In this document: in pieces, positions 46,541 through 59,000 of the stretch
How the letters are laid out: the number at the start of each line of letters is the position of its first letter
Position numbering within the stretch: position 1 is the stretch's first letter
Assembly: GCA_009823395.1 (NCBI GenBank)
Contig: CM020516.1
Coordinates: 10,760,001 to 10,824,000, forward strand
Direction: 5' to 3'
DNA length: 64,000 nucleotides
Source of the DNA: Thamnaconus septentrionalis
Lineage: Eukaryota > Chordata > Actinopteri > Tetraodontiformes > Monacanthidae
Made by a program: the position numbers and the translations under genes
The notes under the pieces: generated by a model
Database searches by the model: none
Told to the model about the DNA's origin: nothing
Seen by the model: the letters and a program-made list of their open reading frames with translations, nothing else

Positions 46541-47126
46541 AATAATACTAATGCTAATAATTGCTTGAAGAAACAAGAAGGCAAAAAAGTTTACTCAACG
46601 ACTGCGTTATCTCAACAGAGCAAACAAAAGTTTTAAAGTATTTAACTTCCTATGTTCTTATACAATCATCTCCAGGGACACGCTGTGGTTTTTTTTTCAC
46701 CTTAGAAAACACTTCAGAATCAGTTGGTGAGTAAAAGCTCCAGTGCAACAGAACAAAGGAGAAGAAGGGGTAAAAAAGTGGATTAGGAGGAGTTTTTTTG
46801 GGGAAGGGGGTTGCATTTTCTGAAATTTTCCCATGAGTCCGCCACACTGGGCTAATCCCATCCCATGCTGACACTCTGTCTACCGGCGAAAAGAGGGACG
46901 GCCGAGGGGGGAGGAGGGCGTGTTAAAGGGGAAGAGGATTCGTAGAGGGACGGAGAGAATCGGGCAGGTCGGCGGAGGTCGGCGGCTGACAGGAGTTGTT
47001 GCAAAAAAAGCGGGAATTTACAGACTAGAAGCGAACTCCTCGCTAGTATGAACACAAAACCTTGAAGAAAAGTCTGCAATTCCTCCCAGACCGACACCTG
47101 GTCGCTCTGAGTGTTCAGTTGTTATC

Positions 47127-47207
47127 GCCCCCTGTTTGTTTCAACCTCACGGGCCTCACGCAGACTATCGACGCACACTCCAAATGCACCACAGTGCCCT
47201 CTGTTGG
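47127..47207 (-). promoter_or_regulatory. Two CTCF-like motifs
   Basis: Minus-strand CAAACAGGGGGC (47127-47138, 10 of 12) and CCAACAGAGGGC (47196-47207, 11 of 12), same orientation, 69 bp apart. With the MITE-borne site at 46119 they form a small same-direction group. Confidence 0.3.
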
Positions 47208-47629
47208 CCGCACCTCGCCGTCGGCCGTTTGCTCAGAGTCAATGAGCCGCGCAGAGAGCGGAGGCGTTCCACTTTTGACGCCATTAACTTTAATATATCT
47301 GTCCCTCGGTGCAAAGTCTGCACCGAGCACACGCTGCACTCTGGCAACTGGGCAGGAAAGTTTTTTTCCACCACTGTAAACAGCTAAAGTTGACTTTCTT
47401 TCCCGCGGCGAAGGAGCAGGTCGCGCGTGTAACATTATCGAGCTGCCGGGGGGCCCTGACACGTAAAGACGATGAATGTACTGTTTTCTGAAGGTTAACT
47501 GTGTGTCAGAAAAGGCCCACCATGGGTTAGAACCCCGCCTCCCGTGCTTGGACTTTGATATTTAATATGATGTTTCCCCAGCGCAGCCCGGAGCCGGTTA
47601 ATTGTTGACAGACCGGTGACAAACAGGCT

Positions 47630-47790
47630 CACGCAAAGGATTTTTATATACCGTTTTCGATAAAGGCATAACCTTTTAATGCAGCGGGGATCGCCGAGAT
47701 TAAAGTCTGAAGTCGTCCTGATTTGTCTTGACAAGCTCAATTCCAGAGCTTTTTCAGTCAGGACGTTTTGAGTTGCAGTCAAACAGGAAG
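47630..47790. promoter_or_regulatory. Conserved-element-like island
   Basis: TTTTCGATAAAGGCATAACC, TTTTAATGCAGCGG and GCCGAGATTAAAGTCTG; repeat-free. Confidence 0.25.
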
Positions 47791-47799
47791 CGAGTGCTG

Positions 47800-49155
47800 A
47801 AAAGCTTCCCTTAAAGGCCCAGAGGAAGAAACGTCTGACTGAATGACTGACTGACAGAGTGGCGTTGACGCTGCAGTAGCTACTGTTTTATCTAACATAT
47901 GGGGAAAAAAGAACAGTGTGGTTTAAACCACACTGGCAGTGAAACCACGGGTGATTAAAAATAATTTGCATTCCACTTTGGTGCATTTATATGGATGCAA
48001 ATGTTACATTTGTTGTTTCGGCACTTTACATAATACTGTGACTCGGGGCTTTTCACCGCAACGTGTTACTTTATGCAACATATGTTTTAAGGTGGTGGCG
48101 TACAATACTCATAACATGGTCAGCAGTTAGAAGATTCCATCTAGCAGCAGGGGCGGAGCTACCTGGTGGCCAGTGGTGGTAATGATGCCCCCATAATTTG
48201 ATAATTTGACAAAAGGCCTCACACTTTCACACTACAGCATCTCAAGTCATGTCTTTGTTGATTGATGTAGGGTTTTTTTTTTTTTTACATTTACACAGCG
48301 TACCAGATTGCACTTAATCATTTTAAAATTTAACTGTAGTAATTAGACGAAATTATTTTTTAAAAAGACATGGCTTTTGTTAGCATTACAGTCACTCAGG
48401 ACACACACACGCGCACACACAAATGCACACACACGGGCGAAACGTCTCCCCTGACAACAGAGCACAGCTTGCGCAGAGTGAATGAATTGAAGACCAGAAA
48501 CACCCGGCAAACGGCGAGATGGAGCCGCTCCTGCAGAGTCCTCCCACCACATCTGTTTCCCTTATCGCCTGGCAGGAGCCGCCGTCTGCCAGGCCCGTGC
48601 TCATCTGTCCCTCGGTTTTCCCTCGTTCCCTTCCGGAGGGGGGGTAGCCCCCCCCTTCCCCCCCACCCGGGTTGGGAAATGAAAGGAAACATGTGGGAAC
48701 AGCGTGAGAGACAAGCTGATAGAATGAGAGAAAACGGCGCAACATTTGTTTCTTTTTATTGGAACTTTTGAAAAACACTTCCCTCTGGCTGGGGTGCGTG
48801 GGGGGGCTGTTTGGTGCCGAGCCGACCTCTGACGGTGACTGACGACGCTCGGAGGATTTACAGCCGTCGTAGCTCAAAGGGTTCCGTGTCCCGCAGAATA
48901 CAGATTGCATTATAATGCGATACAACCTTGACTGTCAGGGACCCTTAAGTGGCATAATTGCTTGTCCAACCTTCGGGGTTGGGTGGGGGTGGGGGGGAAT
49001 GGGTGTTGGAGGGGTTGTGCGTCGAGATGGGGCGGCGTGGTCGGATGTTTTTCCTTCCTCTTCCCTTCAGTCGTCCTGCTCACTCCGTCTTTTTCCTCCT
49101 TTTATGAGGTCTGTCACTTCCATCCCTCCCTGCTGCTCTCCAGCTAAGTCCAGGC
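47800..49155. other. Non-coding sequence
   Basis: TGACTGAATGACTGACTGACAG near 47838 in part, a T-run near 48270, and a CA/CG tract near 48402-48434. GGGGCGGAGCTACCTGG (48150) resembles the minisatellite core at 12.8 kb. C- and G-rich runs near 48640-48665 and 48975-49000. No exon recognised. Confidence 0.45.
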
Positions 49156-49159
49156 CCAG

Positions 49160-49340
49160 TGTTTTCGCCCCCAGGCCGCTCGATAGAAAGAGCTTTCATT
49201 TAGGAGCAAATATAGCCATAATACGACCCAGACCAAAAGAGTTTTTCTGCTGGGCGAGACGCAGCAGCAGCAGCAGCGAGCGCTGGTCATCTGAGGCAAC
49301 GGCGGAAATCCCCGCGTGGCCGAGATCTGAAGCCTTCAAA
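49160..49340. promoter_or_regulatory. Conserved-element-like island
   Basis: AGAGCTTTCATTTAGGAGC, then AAATATAGCCATAATACGAC and CCAAAAGAGTTTTTC; complex apart from a CAG run at 49262-49278. Confidence 0.25.
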
Positions 49341-49518
49341 TGAATTTCTCTGATCAACGTGTCGGAGCAGAAGAAAGAGCGATTATATTGCGGCCGGCGG
49401 GCTCACATCCCGAGGTGGAGGTTAGCCGACGCTCTGCCAGCAGACCGGAACAGCAGCTGTCGTCGTCTCCAATCAGAGCATGGAGGCATTTTTTTTTTCG
49501 CAAAGCAGCCCTGCACTC

Positions 49519-49519
<1 letters not shown>

Positions 49520-49595
<76 letters not shown>
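49520..49595. repeat. (GA)38 microsatellite
   Basis: Perfect 76-bp GA tract, the longest dinucleotide run in the window. Homopurine/homopyrimidine, so able to form triplex (H-DNA). Confidence 0.98.
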
Positions 49596-49598
<3 letters not shown>

Positions 49599-49599
49599 C

Positions 49600-52300
49600 A
49601 AACTTCCTGTTGTTTTCAAAACATTCTCTTTCCTCCAATTGTATTCCCTTTAGTCTCCAAGAAGTAATGTGTCCACTGGCATAAAAAATTGTACGTGCCG
49701 CGCTCCATACAGCCAATGAATAAAAAAAAATTGTGGAATAAGAATAATAAACTGCAGGCATGTTTGTTTGATTACTGAGATTATATTAAAAGAATCTAAA
49801 ACCTCCAGCAATCAGAAACACTGAATAGTAGTGTAATAGAATGGAAATGAATATGACCTTTTTTGTTCCCAACACTTTTCTCCATTTTCTTAAATATGGG
49901 ATGAATAAGGTTTTTTACAATCCCTGACAGTTTCGATGGACCCTTTTCCGTCTTTATTCCAAATATCAGTGGACAAATTTTATCCTTTACGGAGAAGAAA
50001 AGATTGAGAACTCGACTGGTTAACACCACTGAATGACAGCTTTCAAAGGCTGAAGGTGACTCTCCTCTGAACAAAGAAAATGAAACAATAAAAATCATAT
50101 CATCACCAAACGGGAGCTTGATCACGCAGCTCCGATTCCCTTGGTTTATTCCACACAGACCCGCGATGCAAAGCGGGGAGTGGGTGAGTGAGTGAAGGAG
50201 TGATTAGCGACTTGGCCGCCTGTCACGCTCACACCGACGCATTACTCACATTGGCTATGCAAAGAAGCGTCGGCTCGCTGGCACCCAGGCTGATCTGATG
50301 GCCTGTTCGCCCGCAGTAATCCAGCGCTGCTCCTGTGAAACCCGGCCCGGCCGGCAAGGCCCCCCCATCTGTCACCGGGAAAGCTGCAGCGCCCCCTCAG
50401 GTGGGAGCGCCCGTGTCCGCGTGGCGGGGTCACCGCTGCAGGGCCTGCGAGCTCCACCGCTGCTGCTGCTGCTGCTGCTGCTGTTCCTCTGCAGTCCCTG
50501 GCCGGCTCCGACCCCTGCCAGGTAGAGGCGCTTCTAATGTATTCACACTAATTAGAACAGTGCCAGGCTCCACACGCAGCCAGCTGCTGAAACACAAAGA
50601 CCAACTGTTTGTATCAGACCGTGGCAATGTCACAGCCCCTCGTCCCCCAAAACCACCCAGATCACTGCATCACAAGCGTTTCCACTTCATATTTATAGAA
50701 TAAAACGCCTTCACTTTCAAATCAAAGGTGACTCATTGTTAAGCATGTATGTTATTAATTGTCATCATCATAATTGATGCATCAGTTCCTGTTTCATCAC
50801 CATCACCCTGTGATGAGGACAGAAAATGCAGTACACCGCTCTGCCACTAGCAGTTGCTATTTTTCCTGTGGCAGTTGAAGGTTGTGAACAAGGAAACCTG
50901 GGTAATAAATCAACCTGTCACATCTTAACATTATATGGACGGGCTAATTAATTAAAACAGGGAGGTACCAGACCGCAGATTATGGAAAACAGGAGCTGTA
51001 AAATAAGCTGGCAATTTTTTATTTTTTTACAAAACAAACCTACATGTCCATCAGGAAAAAAAAACAAAGCAAACAAGTTCTGTTGGACCGTTTGATGTTC
51101 GACGGTACTTATGTGACTGACAGTTACAGGGTTCACGGTGAATATGGTGAGGTGAATCAGCGCATTTGCGAGTTGAAGGTAAACATAAACCTGAGCAGAG
51201 CTGAACGCAGCGGACCGGCTCCCTCCCGAAGCGCCACGCGGGCCGTCATCATCAGATGTGTTGGTGAAACAAGCTGAGCAGGTGTTAAGTGCGCGCGATC
51301 CATTTAGGAAACATCTGAGACGCCAGAAGGCCGGAACGTTTCACACATTCTGTCTTCCGGGGAGGAGTTGGACTGCCTGCCCGGGTTTGTCAATGTGCTG
51401 TTTTTGTATCAGCCTGGGAAGAAGATGATTCATTGCAAACTGCAGAGCCAGGAGGAGCACTGTGGGGAGGGGGGGGAAGCAGAGGAGGACCAGCTGAAAT
51501 GAATGGGGTAATCAGAGAGGGGGCGGGGCTGCGAGGAGGGAACACATGGGCGGGAAACTGACAGGAGAGAAAACAGAAGTGTTTTCAGAACAGAACCGAC
51601 ACAGGAAGCAGATTGCACTAAAACTGAAACCGCAGCTCCTTTGCAGGCGTTGACGCAACTAAGCTCCTTAAAAATAAAAGAAAAAAGTCGCTCGCCTTTT
51701 CCTACCTTAATCTAAAGTGACATAAATGATTCAGATTAACTTCTGCGTCTAAAATTAACACGCTGGCTGAGCCAGTGTTGTGTTTCCCCGCTCGTCCGCG
51801 GCCACCTTGTCTGCAGCGCCGTCGACTCGCCGTCGTACCGCTGGCGGCGTTATCGCATGTCGCCGCTGACCTACCAAGCACCTTGCCTGCCAATTTGCAT
51901 AAATCGCAGCGGAGATGTGAGGGTTTACAAAGCCCCCTGCCCACCGTGCACAATCGAGGCCACCAACACGGAAACTTGCCGTAGACAAGACCGCACCGGG
52001 GGAAAAAAAGGTTCAGTTTGAAATAAAAAACCTTGGAACAAATCTTCCAGTATCTGTTTTTTAATGGCTTCTACATAATTGGAACAGCAACATTTATTTT
52101 CAGCATGGTATATTTCAATACATTTCTTGATCATTTTGCTGCTTTGCCAGCTACTTGAAGCCATTTTCATAAAAACAACTTTGCTTCGTAAGAATAAAAA
52201 AACAATAAACTCGGAATATGAGGCCGTGTCCCTCTGGGTGTCGCCAGCAAAGTGAAACACGGCAGAAAAGCTGGATTCTTTTCTGTTATTATCTGTCATT
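49600..52300. other. Mostly unique non-coding sequence
   Basis: (GCT)8 at 50459-50483; ATCATCATAATTGATGCATC near 50763; ATTTGCAT octamer near 51893. No exon, RNA gene or transposon end recognised. The 137-codon minus frame at 51925-52338 has no known domain. Confidence 0.5.
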
Positions 52301-52304
52301 GCAG

Positions 52305-52438
52305 CGCTGGCTGAGTCTCGACTGAGTCTCTTGATCAAAAACCACGAGGCCGCCCAGTCCGAGACTGAGACCAGACTAGACCGAGTGTCTCGAGACCGGT
52401 CTTGAGACCAAGACCAATCTGGAGAACTACAACACTAA
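52305..52438. mobile_element. Teleost repeat rich in GAGACC/GGTCTC palindromes
   Basis: Core GTCTCGAGAC (52387-52396) is a perfect palindrome, overlapping ACCGGT (52395-52400) and followed by GGTCTTGAGACC. To the left are repeated GAGTCTC and GAGACTGAGACC blocks. It ends with GAGAACTACAACACTAA. This GGTCTC/GAGACC-rich structure with a TAGTGTTGTAG end is familiar from fish genomes; class unknown to me. The left end is not defined. Confidence 0.5.
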
Positions 52439-52440
52439 GT

Positions 52441-54235
52441 GGACGACTGGGAGGCGGAGCATCCCTAGTAAAAAGCATGTCAAAACACCTGCAGGGAAAA
52501 TGTATAGAATAAAGGCCAACTGACGAGAATATTGCAGAAAAAAAAGATCCAAATCATAAAATGAGTGACTTTGAAGAATTCCTCTTGAAAAACAACAGAG
52601 AGAGAAAGGTCGTAGTCAGATCCTGTGATGCGTGTGTGTGGATGACAATCACACTTGATGGTGGGAAACAATATCAGATTGTGCAGGAGAAGCACGTTGG
52701 CAAGTTGCATGAGTTTCTTCACGTGTAAGTAGCAGCGCTGCAAGTAGCAGCAGCAGCGGCGGCGCCCCTGCCACCTCGGAGATCAGGAGCGAGCCAGTCG
52801 TGCTGCGAGGCCGATCTGACGTGACAGTCGGAAGAGGACGAGGCGAGGACCGACGAGGTGAAAGATGGAATTCAGCCAAAGGGTGACAAACCCAGTCACT
52901 TTTCCAGAGTGCAGCGCCGGCACCAGCCGCTCTGTCTCACTCCACCTCTCTGTGTGAAAAAACAACCTCAGCTCTTGTTATTTCCAGCGTGAGGCTGTGG
53001 ATGACGCATATTCCGAGTTAATGCAAAGAAACTGAGGGAATATAAAACTCACGCTGACGGAACTCTCACCAGAGAAGCTCTGGCGAACTTACAGGCCGCT
53101 GATTATCATGCGAGTTCAGCTCGTGCACGAGGAGGCGCTTCTCCGCCGCACAAGATGCCCGGAGCTACGGTGAATAGAATGATCCGAAAGGTGAAATCTG
53201 GAGTAAACATTCCAATACATACACGTACAGAACCTTATAGACAGAAACAGGACCAACTAGTAGTTCAAATGGACAAGAATGAAGACGTCGCATATTTAAC
53301 CTCGCACCGCAGCTGCTGCGTGTTGCTGAGGAAACAAGCGAGGAAAGAAATCAACTTTATGTGAGCTGCCCTCAAAAGTTTCAGAGGAGGACAGACAGGA
53401 AATGAGTGTGAGCCTTGCTGCCGCTGAAGAGCGATTAGCACAGCACTGCAGCGAAAGCAACTGCTATACCAGATACCAATGGCATTTTTGCATTAAAAGC
53501 GATGGAGATTTTCATAGTAGACAGTTTTTTTTTTTTGCTTTGCAAGAGTTGAAATAAACATGGGACAGTGACGCACATAGAAAAGGTTTTACAAGAATTT
53601 ACAATTTTTCTATGTTTAAACAGCATATATATCTATATTGTTTGTCCACTTTTTGCAGATTAAAGCACTATTTATCTATAAATATTTATTTACCAATATA
53701 TCAGATGGCACATCATGAACCAAAAATATTTTCAAATGACACTTTTTAGCCTAACAATGACAATATAGTCTCTTCATTTATTTATACTCACTCAGTGTGA
53801 AACCTGGGCTTGTTTGGATGCACACAAAACTGATATCCTGGGAGGAAAATGGGCTCACATTCCTTTTAAAGCACAGTCACTCCATTATGGAATTTTATTA
53901 TTTTTTAGACCAATTAGGTGAAATTGGATCATTTTTTACGACGCACCTGACATTATCTCACAAGTGTGTTTAGGTACCAGACCAACGACAGCAAAGTTGT
54001 GGCCGGAGAAGAATTTCAAAGAAGGGCCGAAACGCTTCACCAGGGATGTCCGCTGTGTGGAACAAGGGGCAGTGAGTGGTGGTTTGCTTATGGGATGCAC
54101 TTGAACACACTCCAAGTGTTTGCACCAATAACGGAGCAAACGCGAGCCTCTCGTCAGACAAAGCATGAAATGAGAAGAAAGCTCCGCGTCTCCGCTGCTC
54201 CGACGACCAATCAGCCTATTGCCCGGGTGGAGACG
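52441..54235. other. Non-coding sequence
   Basis: CAG/CGG triplets near 52738-52766; AT-rich stretch at 53600-53780 with TAAATATTTATTTACC. No gene recognised. Confidence 0.5.
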
Positions 54236-54285
54236 GAGACCGTCTGAGGCCGTCTGAGACCATCTGAGGCCGTCTGAGGCCGCCC
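54236..54285. repeat. 10-bp tandem repeat, five units
   Basis: Five units of GAGGCCGTCT with point changes (GAGACCGTCT, GAGACCATCT), the last decayed. Confidence 0.9.
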
Positions 54286-54459
54286 GCCCTCCTTCAGATG
54301 ACGCACGCTTACTAATCGCGGCTTCTGGTCAAACCGTTTAGTTGTGGCTTGACAGCAGAAAAGAGAGAGAAGGAAGGAAAAAACTGAAAAAGGAAAAAGA
54401 TCCCACACTTCAAACGCACTTTTGATGTTTCCCCTCTGTTTTTCCAGGCCACTCATGCA

Positions 54460-54880
54460 TCAGTAGTTTGGCGAAAAACACAGACTCCGAGACAATATTA
54501 GCAACAATGGCCCCGCGGGCGCTTCTTTGATGCTGAACACCACAGCCAGGCGGCCAGGCGGCCCATTGATAGCGTGCTGCACCCTCCCAGCCCTCTCCCG
54601 CCCCGGTCAGCCTCGTTTGTATGATGCTGGTCTTCAGCCTGGGCTGCGGGGAATACAACAGCTCTCCCCATGCGAACCCACATCAGCGATGACGATGTTA
54701 AATCTTAATACCGCTGTCGGAGCTCCGACGAAGGCCCCGATGAAGAAGCGCTCATTTTTTTTGCCCAGCAGTGCATGTAGCATTTGGCGTGGCACTCATT
54801 CCGAGTTAATATAACCAAAAAGCCGTGGAGTATGATGGTACTTTAGCCCTCTGAAATATTAAGTAAATATGCATGATGGC
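54460..54880. promoter_or_regulatory. Candidate enhancer element 1 of the right-hand cluster
   Basis: Repeat-poor. Contains GACAATATTAGCAACAATGG, CGATGTTAAATCTTAATACC, CCGAGTTAATATAACC and AAATATTAAGTAAATATGCA. Several homeodomain and POU-like cores occur within 400 bp. Confidence 0.3.
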
Positions 54881-55199
54881 GCGGTAGGGGGCGGTGGGAG
54901 AGAGGGTGTGTGGCAGGGGGTGGGGGGGCAGGGGGTTCACATACAGGACCACGCAAAGCCTGTCCTCCCCTCATCACTTCAGACACCCCCGCAACCCCAG
55001 CCTCCCTCCCAAAAGCCCAGAGCAATAACAGCGCTGAGTGACTGAGGTCGCCCTGGAAGCGAGCGTAAATGGCATCCTGCCGAAAAAACAAAGCAAAACA
55101 ACACAACGCACACACGCACACAAAAAAACAAAAACGGCTCAGTCTTAATCGTATTCGCCGGGTGCTTCCGTGTCGAGTCTTCACTTCGGATGTCTTAGA

Positions 55200-55480
55200 T
55201 TCTGGGTTGAAGCTCGCTGGGAATAAACATCACCGTCGGGACGCTAATCATAGCTGTTGCTCTTGGAATAGCTTGCACCAGCAGGCATGAAATCATGCAT
55301 AAGATAGAGCAGCCATTAGGGATTACCTGGCATCCTGCTCTTTTTATGGCGCCCCCGCCTTCCCCATCTCTCCAGCAAACAAAACAGAGGGAAGCACTTA
55401 AAGAAACCCATCCTCCTTTTAATTGATGCTAATGAGCCTCGTATTGATATATAAGACAGATAATGGCCCGCGGAGACGGC
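55200..55480. promoter_or_regulatory. Candidate enhancer element 2
   Basis: Palindrome GCATGA-AA-TCATGC at 55285-55298. Then GGGATTACCTGGCATCC, CTTTTAATTGATGCTAATGA and AGACAGATAATGGCC (GATA-like). No simple repeats. Confidence 0.3.
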
Positions 55481-55559
55481 CGCCGCCGCCGCTTCTTTCT
55501 TTTCAAGATGAACGGCGTCGCTGAGGGTGCGTGTAAGTAGCTGGGTTTGAGTTTTCTTT

Positions 55560-56100
55560 CACGCACTGACAACAGCAAATGTGTTCCACCTGACCTCCGG
55601 CGGAGGGAGCCGGGCCATTTCTGATGGTTTTTAACTCGCTCAATAGCATTGCACAATATTTTATTTAGAAACGCACGCGGCTTCTTAAGGTGAGGCCGGA
55701 TGTTACTCAATAATTGAGCCGCTCGCCGCATCTCCAGACCAATAAATTAGCATTTCCCCCCGTTAACTTTGCCCAACTCCTCTCTTCCTCTCCGTATCCA
55801 TATTTCATAAGCACTTCCCACCATTCATCCCCGTCTCTTCCATCCCCGGCTCTCTTTCCTGTGCCAGTGCAGTTGACTGCACAACAGGGAGCAGCTTATA
55901 TTTCTGGGTTTTCCACTTAATTATTAATGCGCTCCTCGACACGCAGCCTTAATCCATCCACGCAACTTCAAGCGCTGACACGGGGAGGAATCAATCATGC
56001 CGAGGTGTAACTTTCTTCACCGGTTTTCGGGGGCTGACGCAATTATAGCTGCTGCCGCTGCTGCTGCTGCGGCTAAGGTCGGATAGAAGCCACCCCACTG
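55560..56100. promoter_or_regulatory. Candidate enhancer element 3
   Basis: GCACAATATTTTATTTAG; palindrome CTCAAT-A-ATTGAG at 55706-55718; CCAATAAATTAGC; CTTAATTATTAATGCGC; a TAATCC (OTX/bicoid-type) site in GCCTTAATCCATCC; CAATCATGCC; GACGCAATTATAGC. Ends at a short GCT run near 56048-56070. Confidence 0.32.
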
Positions 56101-57405
56101 GAATTGTACTTCCGAATTTTTGCAGAAAATGGAAGCAAATGTGTGTATTTCTGCTGGATTACTTTCGATTAGCCATATTAGCGGATCGTTTTTTATGGTA
56201 TAGTGTCAGTGGCTGGGTTTCAGTCACGTGGGTGCGAATTCAGACGGAGGGCAAGAAGTAGAATTGGAGAGTGAGTCTATGGAGGAAACTGTTTAGGAGA
56301 TTCTGTGTGGTGACAGACTTAGACTTCCTTTCAAGAAGAAAGAAAGGTTGAAATCCACTTATTACAGTGTTGTTCCATGAGCTTTTCACACTTCACACCT
56401 TTGTGAAAAACAACCTTTGGAACTCTTAAAAAAAAAAAGTTTCTCTTTTTCTCAGTTAGAGCAATTGGAGCGACTATAAACTATGCAAAGATTCTGCATT
56501 TTCTGTACGACAGAACCTCAGCAACCTGCATCCAACCATCTGAGCTTTGTGACATCACGTGAAAACAGCTTATTCTAGTAATACGCAAGATGTAATTTGT
56601 CACCGTGTACCAAGCAAAACTCAACAACACTTTTCAAACCTGCACTGGCAGACTGTTGATGTGTCCAGTCAACTTCTAATTAACTGCTGCGGGATCTTTA
56701 CCGTTGCGGATGCATGAGGCCAATCTGCGTTGAAAGCTGGGGGGGGGGGGGGTTTTGAGATGAGTCTGAAGGTAGTGCGGTTTTGGCGATAACGCCGATG
56801 TCACAACTGTGACACAAACAGTCCACGACACCTCGAAGGCTTCGACTGGCGGCTTCAGCCGTCAGATTGTGCTCAACGGAGACACGCTGTCGGGACGCTG
56901 CGCCCTCCCAGCGTGTCTCCGCCGCGTCTTCCCGGCAGAGGTAAGGTCAGAAGAGTATTGATTTTTTTTTCTTAACGCTGCTCGATGAGACAGCCGACTG
57001 CAGCGGTGCAAAAAAAAAAAAAAAAAGAAAGCAGAGAAACACGACATTGGCTCCGTTACAGCAGCCGCTACGTCCATTTCAAATTGGTGGGCGCTTTAAT
57101 GGAGAAAAAAAAAAAAGCAATAGCTGGGCTCTGGGTATGATTGGCTTTCCACCTGGATGCTTTCATCCATTCTATCTCTCAGATCAGCAATCACCCGGCC
57201 GGCAGACGAAAAAGGCGGCAAGGAATAGAGGAGGCTGAATCTGGCTCCGCGGTGGGGCTGCAGCCTGCGAAGGTGGGAGGGGCCACCACACCGGGGGGGT
57301 GCCGGGGGAGTAGGGTTTTTTTTTATTCAGGAAGGAATTACATATCCTTTTAATAACCCAACCGCCCCCCAACCCATCGTTTCCCCCGCCCTACACAACC
57401 GGCAG
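56101..57405. other. Non-coding sequence between candidate enhancers
   Basis: CTTTGTGACATCACGTG at 56545-56561 is a partial copy of the palindrome seen at 17.88 and 28.78 kb. G12 run at 56742-56753, A-runs at 57009-57026 and 57104. No gene recognised. Confidence 0.5.
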
Positions 57406-57409
57406 CAGC

Positions 57410-57720
57410 AGTTAAGGATGAGAATGACAGAGAGCCAACACAAAGCTAATTCCGCCGCTGTCACATCCCATCGTCTGCCGCGTTGCAAATGAGCTGCAGT
57501 AATGACGGCGGCCTGATGGAGCGTGCTCGCCGCGGTAATGTTTGATAGAAATCAATCCACGGTAATACGGCGGATGGCAGCGCTGAGATGATTTCCTGGT
57601 GATGGGGTTTGGTGCGGAGGGCCAGGCTGCCGGGGATGCCGCTCTCAAGTGCTGTAACCTTTTGCCTGACGATGGTCTCAGCGCTGATTGCTTTGGTTGT
57701 CTGAATTTTATACTATCGAG
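57410..57720. promoter_or_regulatory. Candidate enhancer element 4
   Basis: CAAAGCTAATTCCGCC, TTGCAAATGAGCTGCAG, GTTTGATAGAAATCAATCC and CGGTAATACGG; repeat-free over 300 bp. Confidence 0.3.
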
Positions 57721-57724
57721 AAAA

Positions 57725-58475
57725 TTAAATTATGAGGTAGAATTAAGCTAATTCATTGAACTGAAGGCCCCACATGTTGGCCAAAAGAATACATCTTTCA
57801 AAACATAACGTGCATATATTTGAACAGTCCTGAAAGAGGGCAGATGGAATGTTTATGTATCCATTTGGAGAAAAAGCCCATTGAAAACATTTGGAAAGTA
57901 TTTGGATGATCCTTCTGTCACATTCAACACCGGCCAGATTTTTGTAGCTGGCTGGACCAGTTCGCAGATCAAGCCTTTCTATTGGTTCAGGAGGCCACAA
58001 TAAAATCTTGAAACGACTCAACAGCCAGTATTGAACTAAAGCGAACACATATTATCCAAAACAGTATTCGGTGTTGTTCTTTGCTCTTATTTTAATGTCA
58101 AAAACGCCGCCCAGTTGTCTTGTTATTGATGCTGCTGCAACATTGGCAATATCCTGTATTTAGAGCAGAATGCCTTCAGAATGCATTTTGTCACTTCATC
58201 AATACAACGCAACAAATGTCGAAGTAGTCCTGCTAGTTAAAAAGCACCTTCCACAATCAAGTACAAAGGTCAGCGGAATATTTAGTGCGATGGTTACGTC
58301 TATAGTAAGGATTTGTCTCTTGCTGTGGGGGGAAAAAAATCTTTGTCCTCCAGGTTTTCAGTGATTGCTTTTCAGAGGGCAAAAAAAACGGTACCCCGGC
58401 TGAGCCCAGTCTTTGCTATAGCCGGGATGTCGCTGCATTTCCACTGTTTTGACGCACCCCAATTTTTTTTGGAAC
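57725..58475. other. Non-coding sequence
   Basis: Complex, somewhat AT-rich sequence. The 101-codon minus frame at 57743-58048 has no recognised domain. Confidence 0.45.
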
Positions 58476-58479
58476 ATTG

Positions 58480-59000
58480 ACCTAACTGAAAACCCTTCAG
58501 ATCGGAGCTTTTGAAGACGGAGGATGCATTTGATTTCTGCGTTGAAATATCTGAAAGCTAGGGTGCCAAGTCAGACGGATGTGTAGAAATGCACATTGAG
58601 GGAAAAGATTGGGAAGGATTTGGATTAGCGCAAAAATGAGTCGCGATGAGGTGATCAGTCATGCAGCCTATTTCGTTTTAATTAGCTGGGCAAGCGTTGG
58701 AAGACTGGTGAGCAAATTCTCCGACGATGACCTGATATAATAATGATGCCGACTAATTTGACTCTTTCCCATTCGTTTCGTACGCACAGCGGCGGCGGAG
58801 AGGAGAGGGCGCGAGGCGCTAACAACACCATGAATTATGCATCCCCTCCGGCGACGGAACACGTTATAGGATCTGAGAGGCAATACGAGCAAATCTCCCC
58901 TTTTTTTATTCATGCCGGCCGTGTTTAATGAATCACTGGGAGATTGCTCTCACTGTTGCCATTAATCAGGGCTTCTCCGCCACTGACTGTAGAGAGTAAT
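58480..59000. promoter_or_regulatory. Candidate enhancer element 5
   Basis: CGTTTTAATTAGCTGGGC, GATATAATAATGATGCCG, CCATGAATTATGCATCCCC (POU-like), GTGTTTAATGAATCACTGG and GCCATTAATCAGGG. Dense homeodomain cores in repeat-free sequence. Confidence 0.33.
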
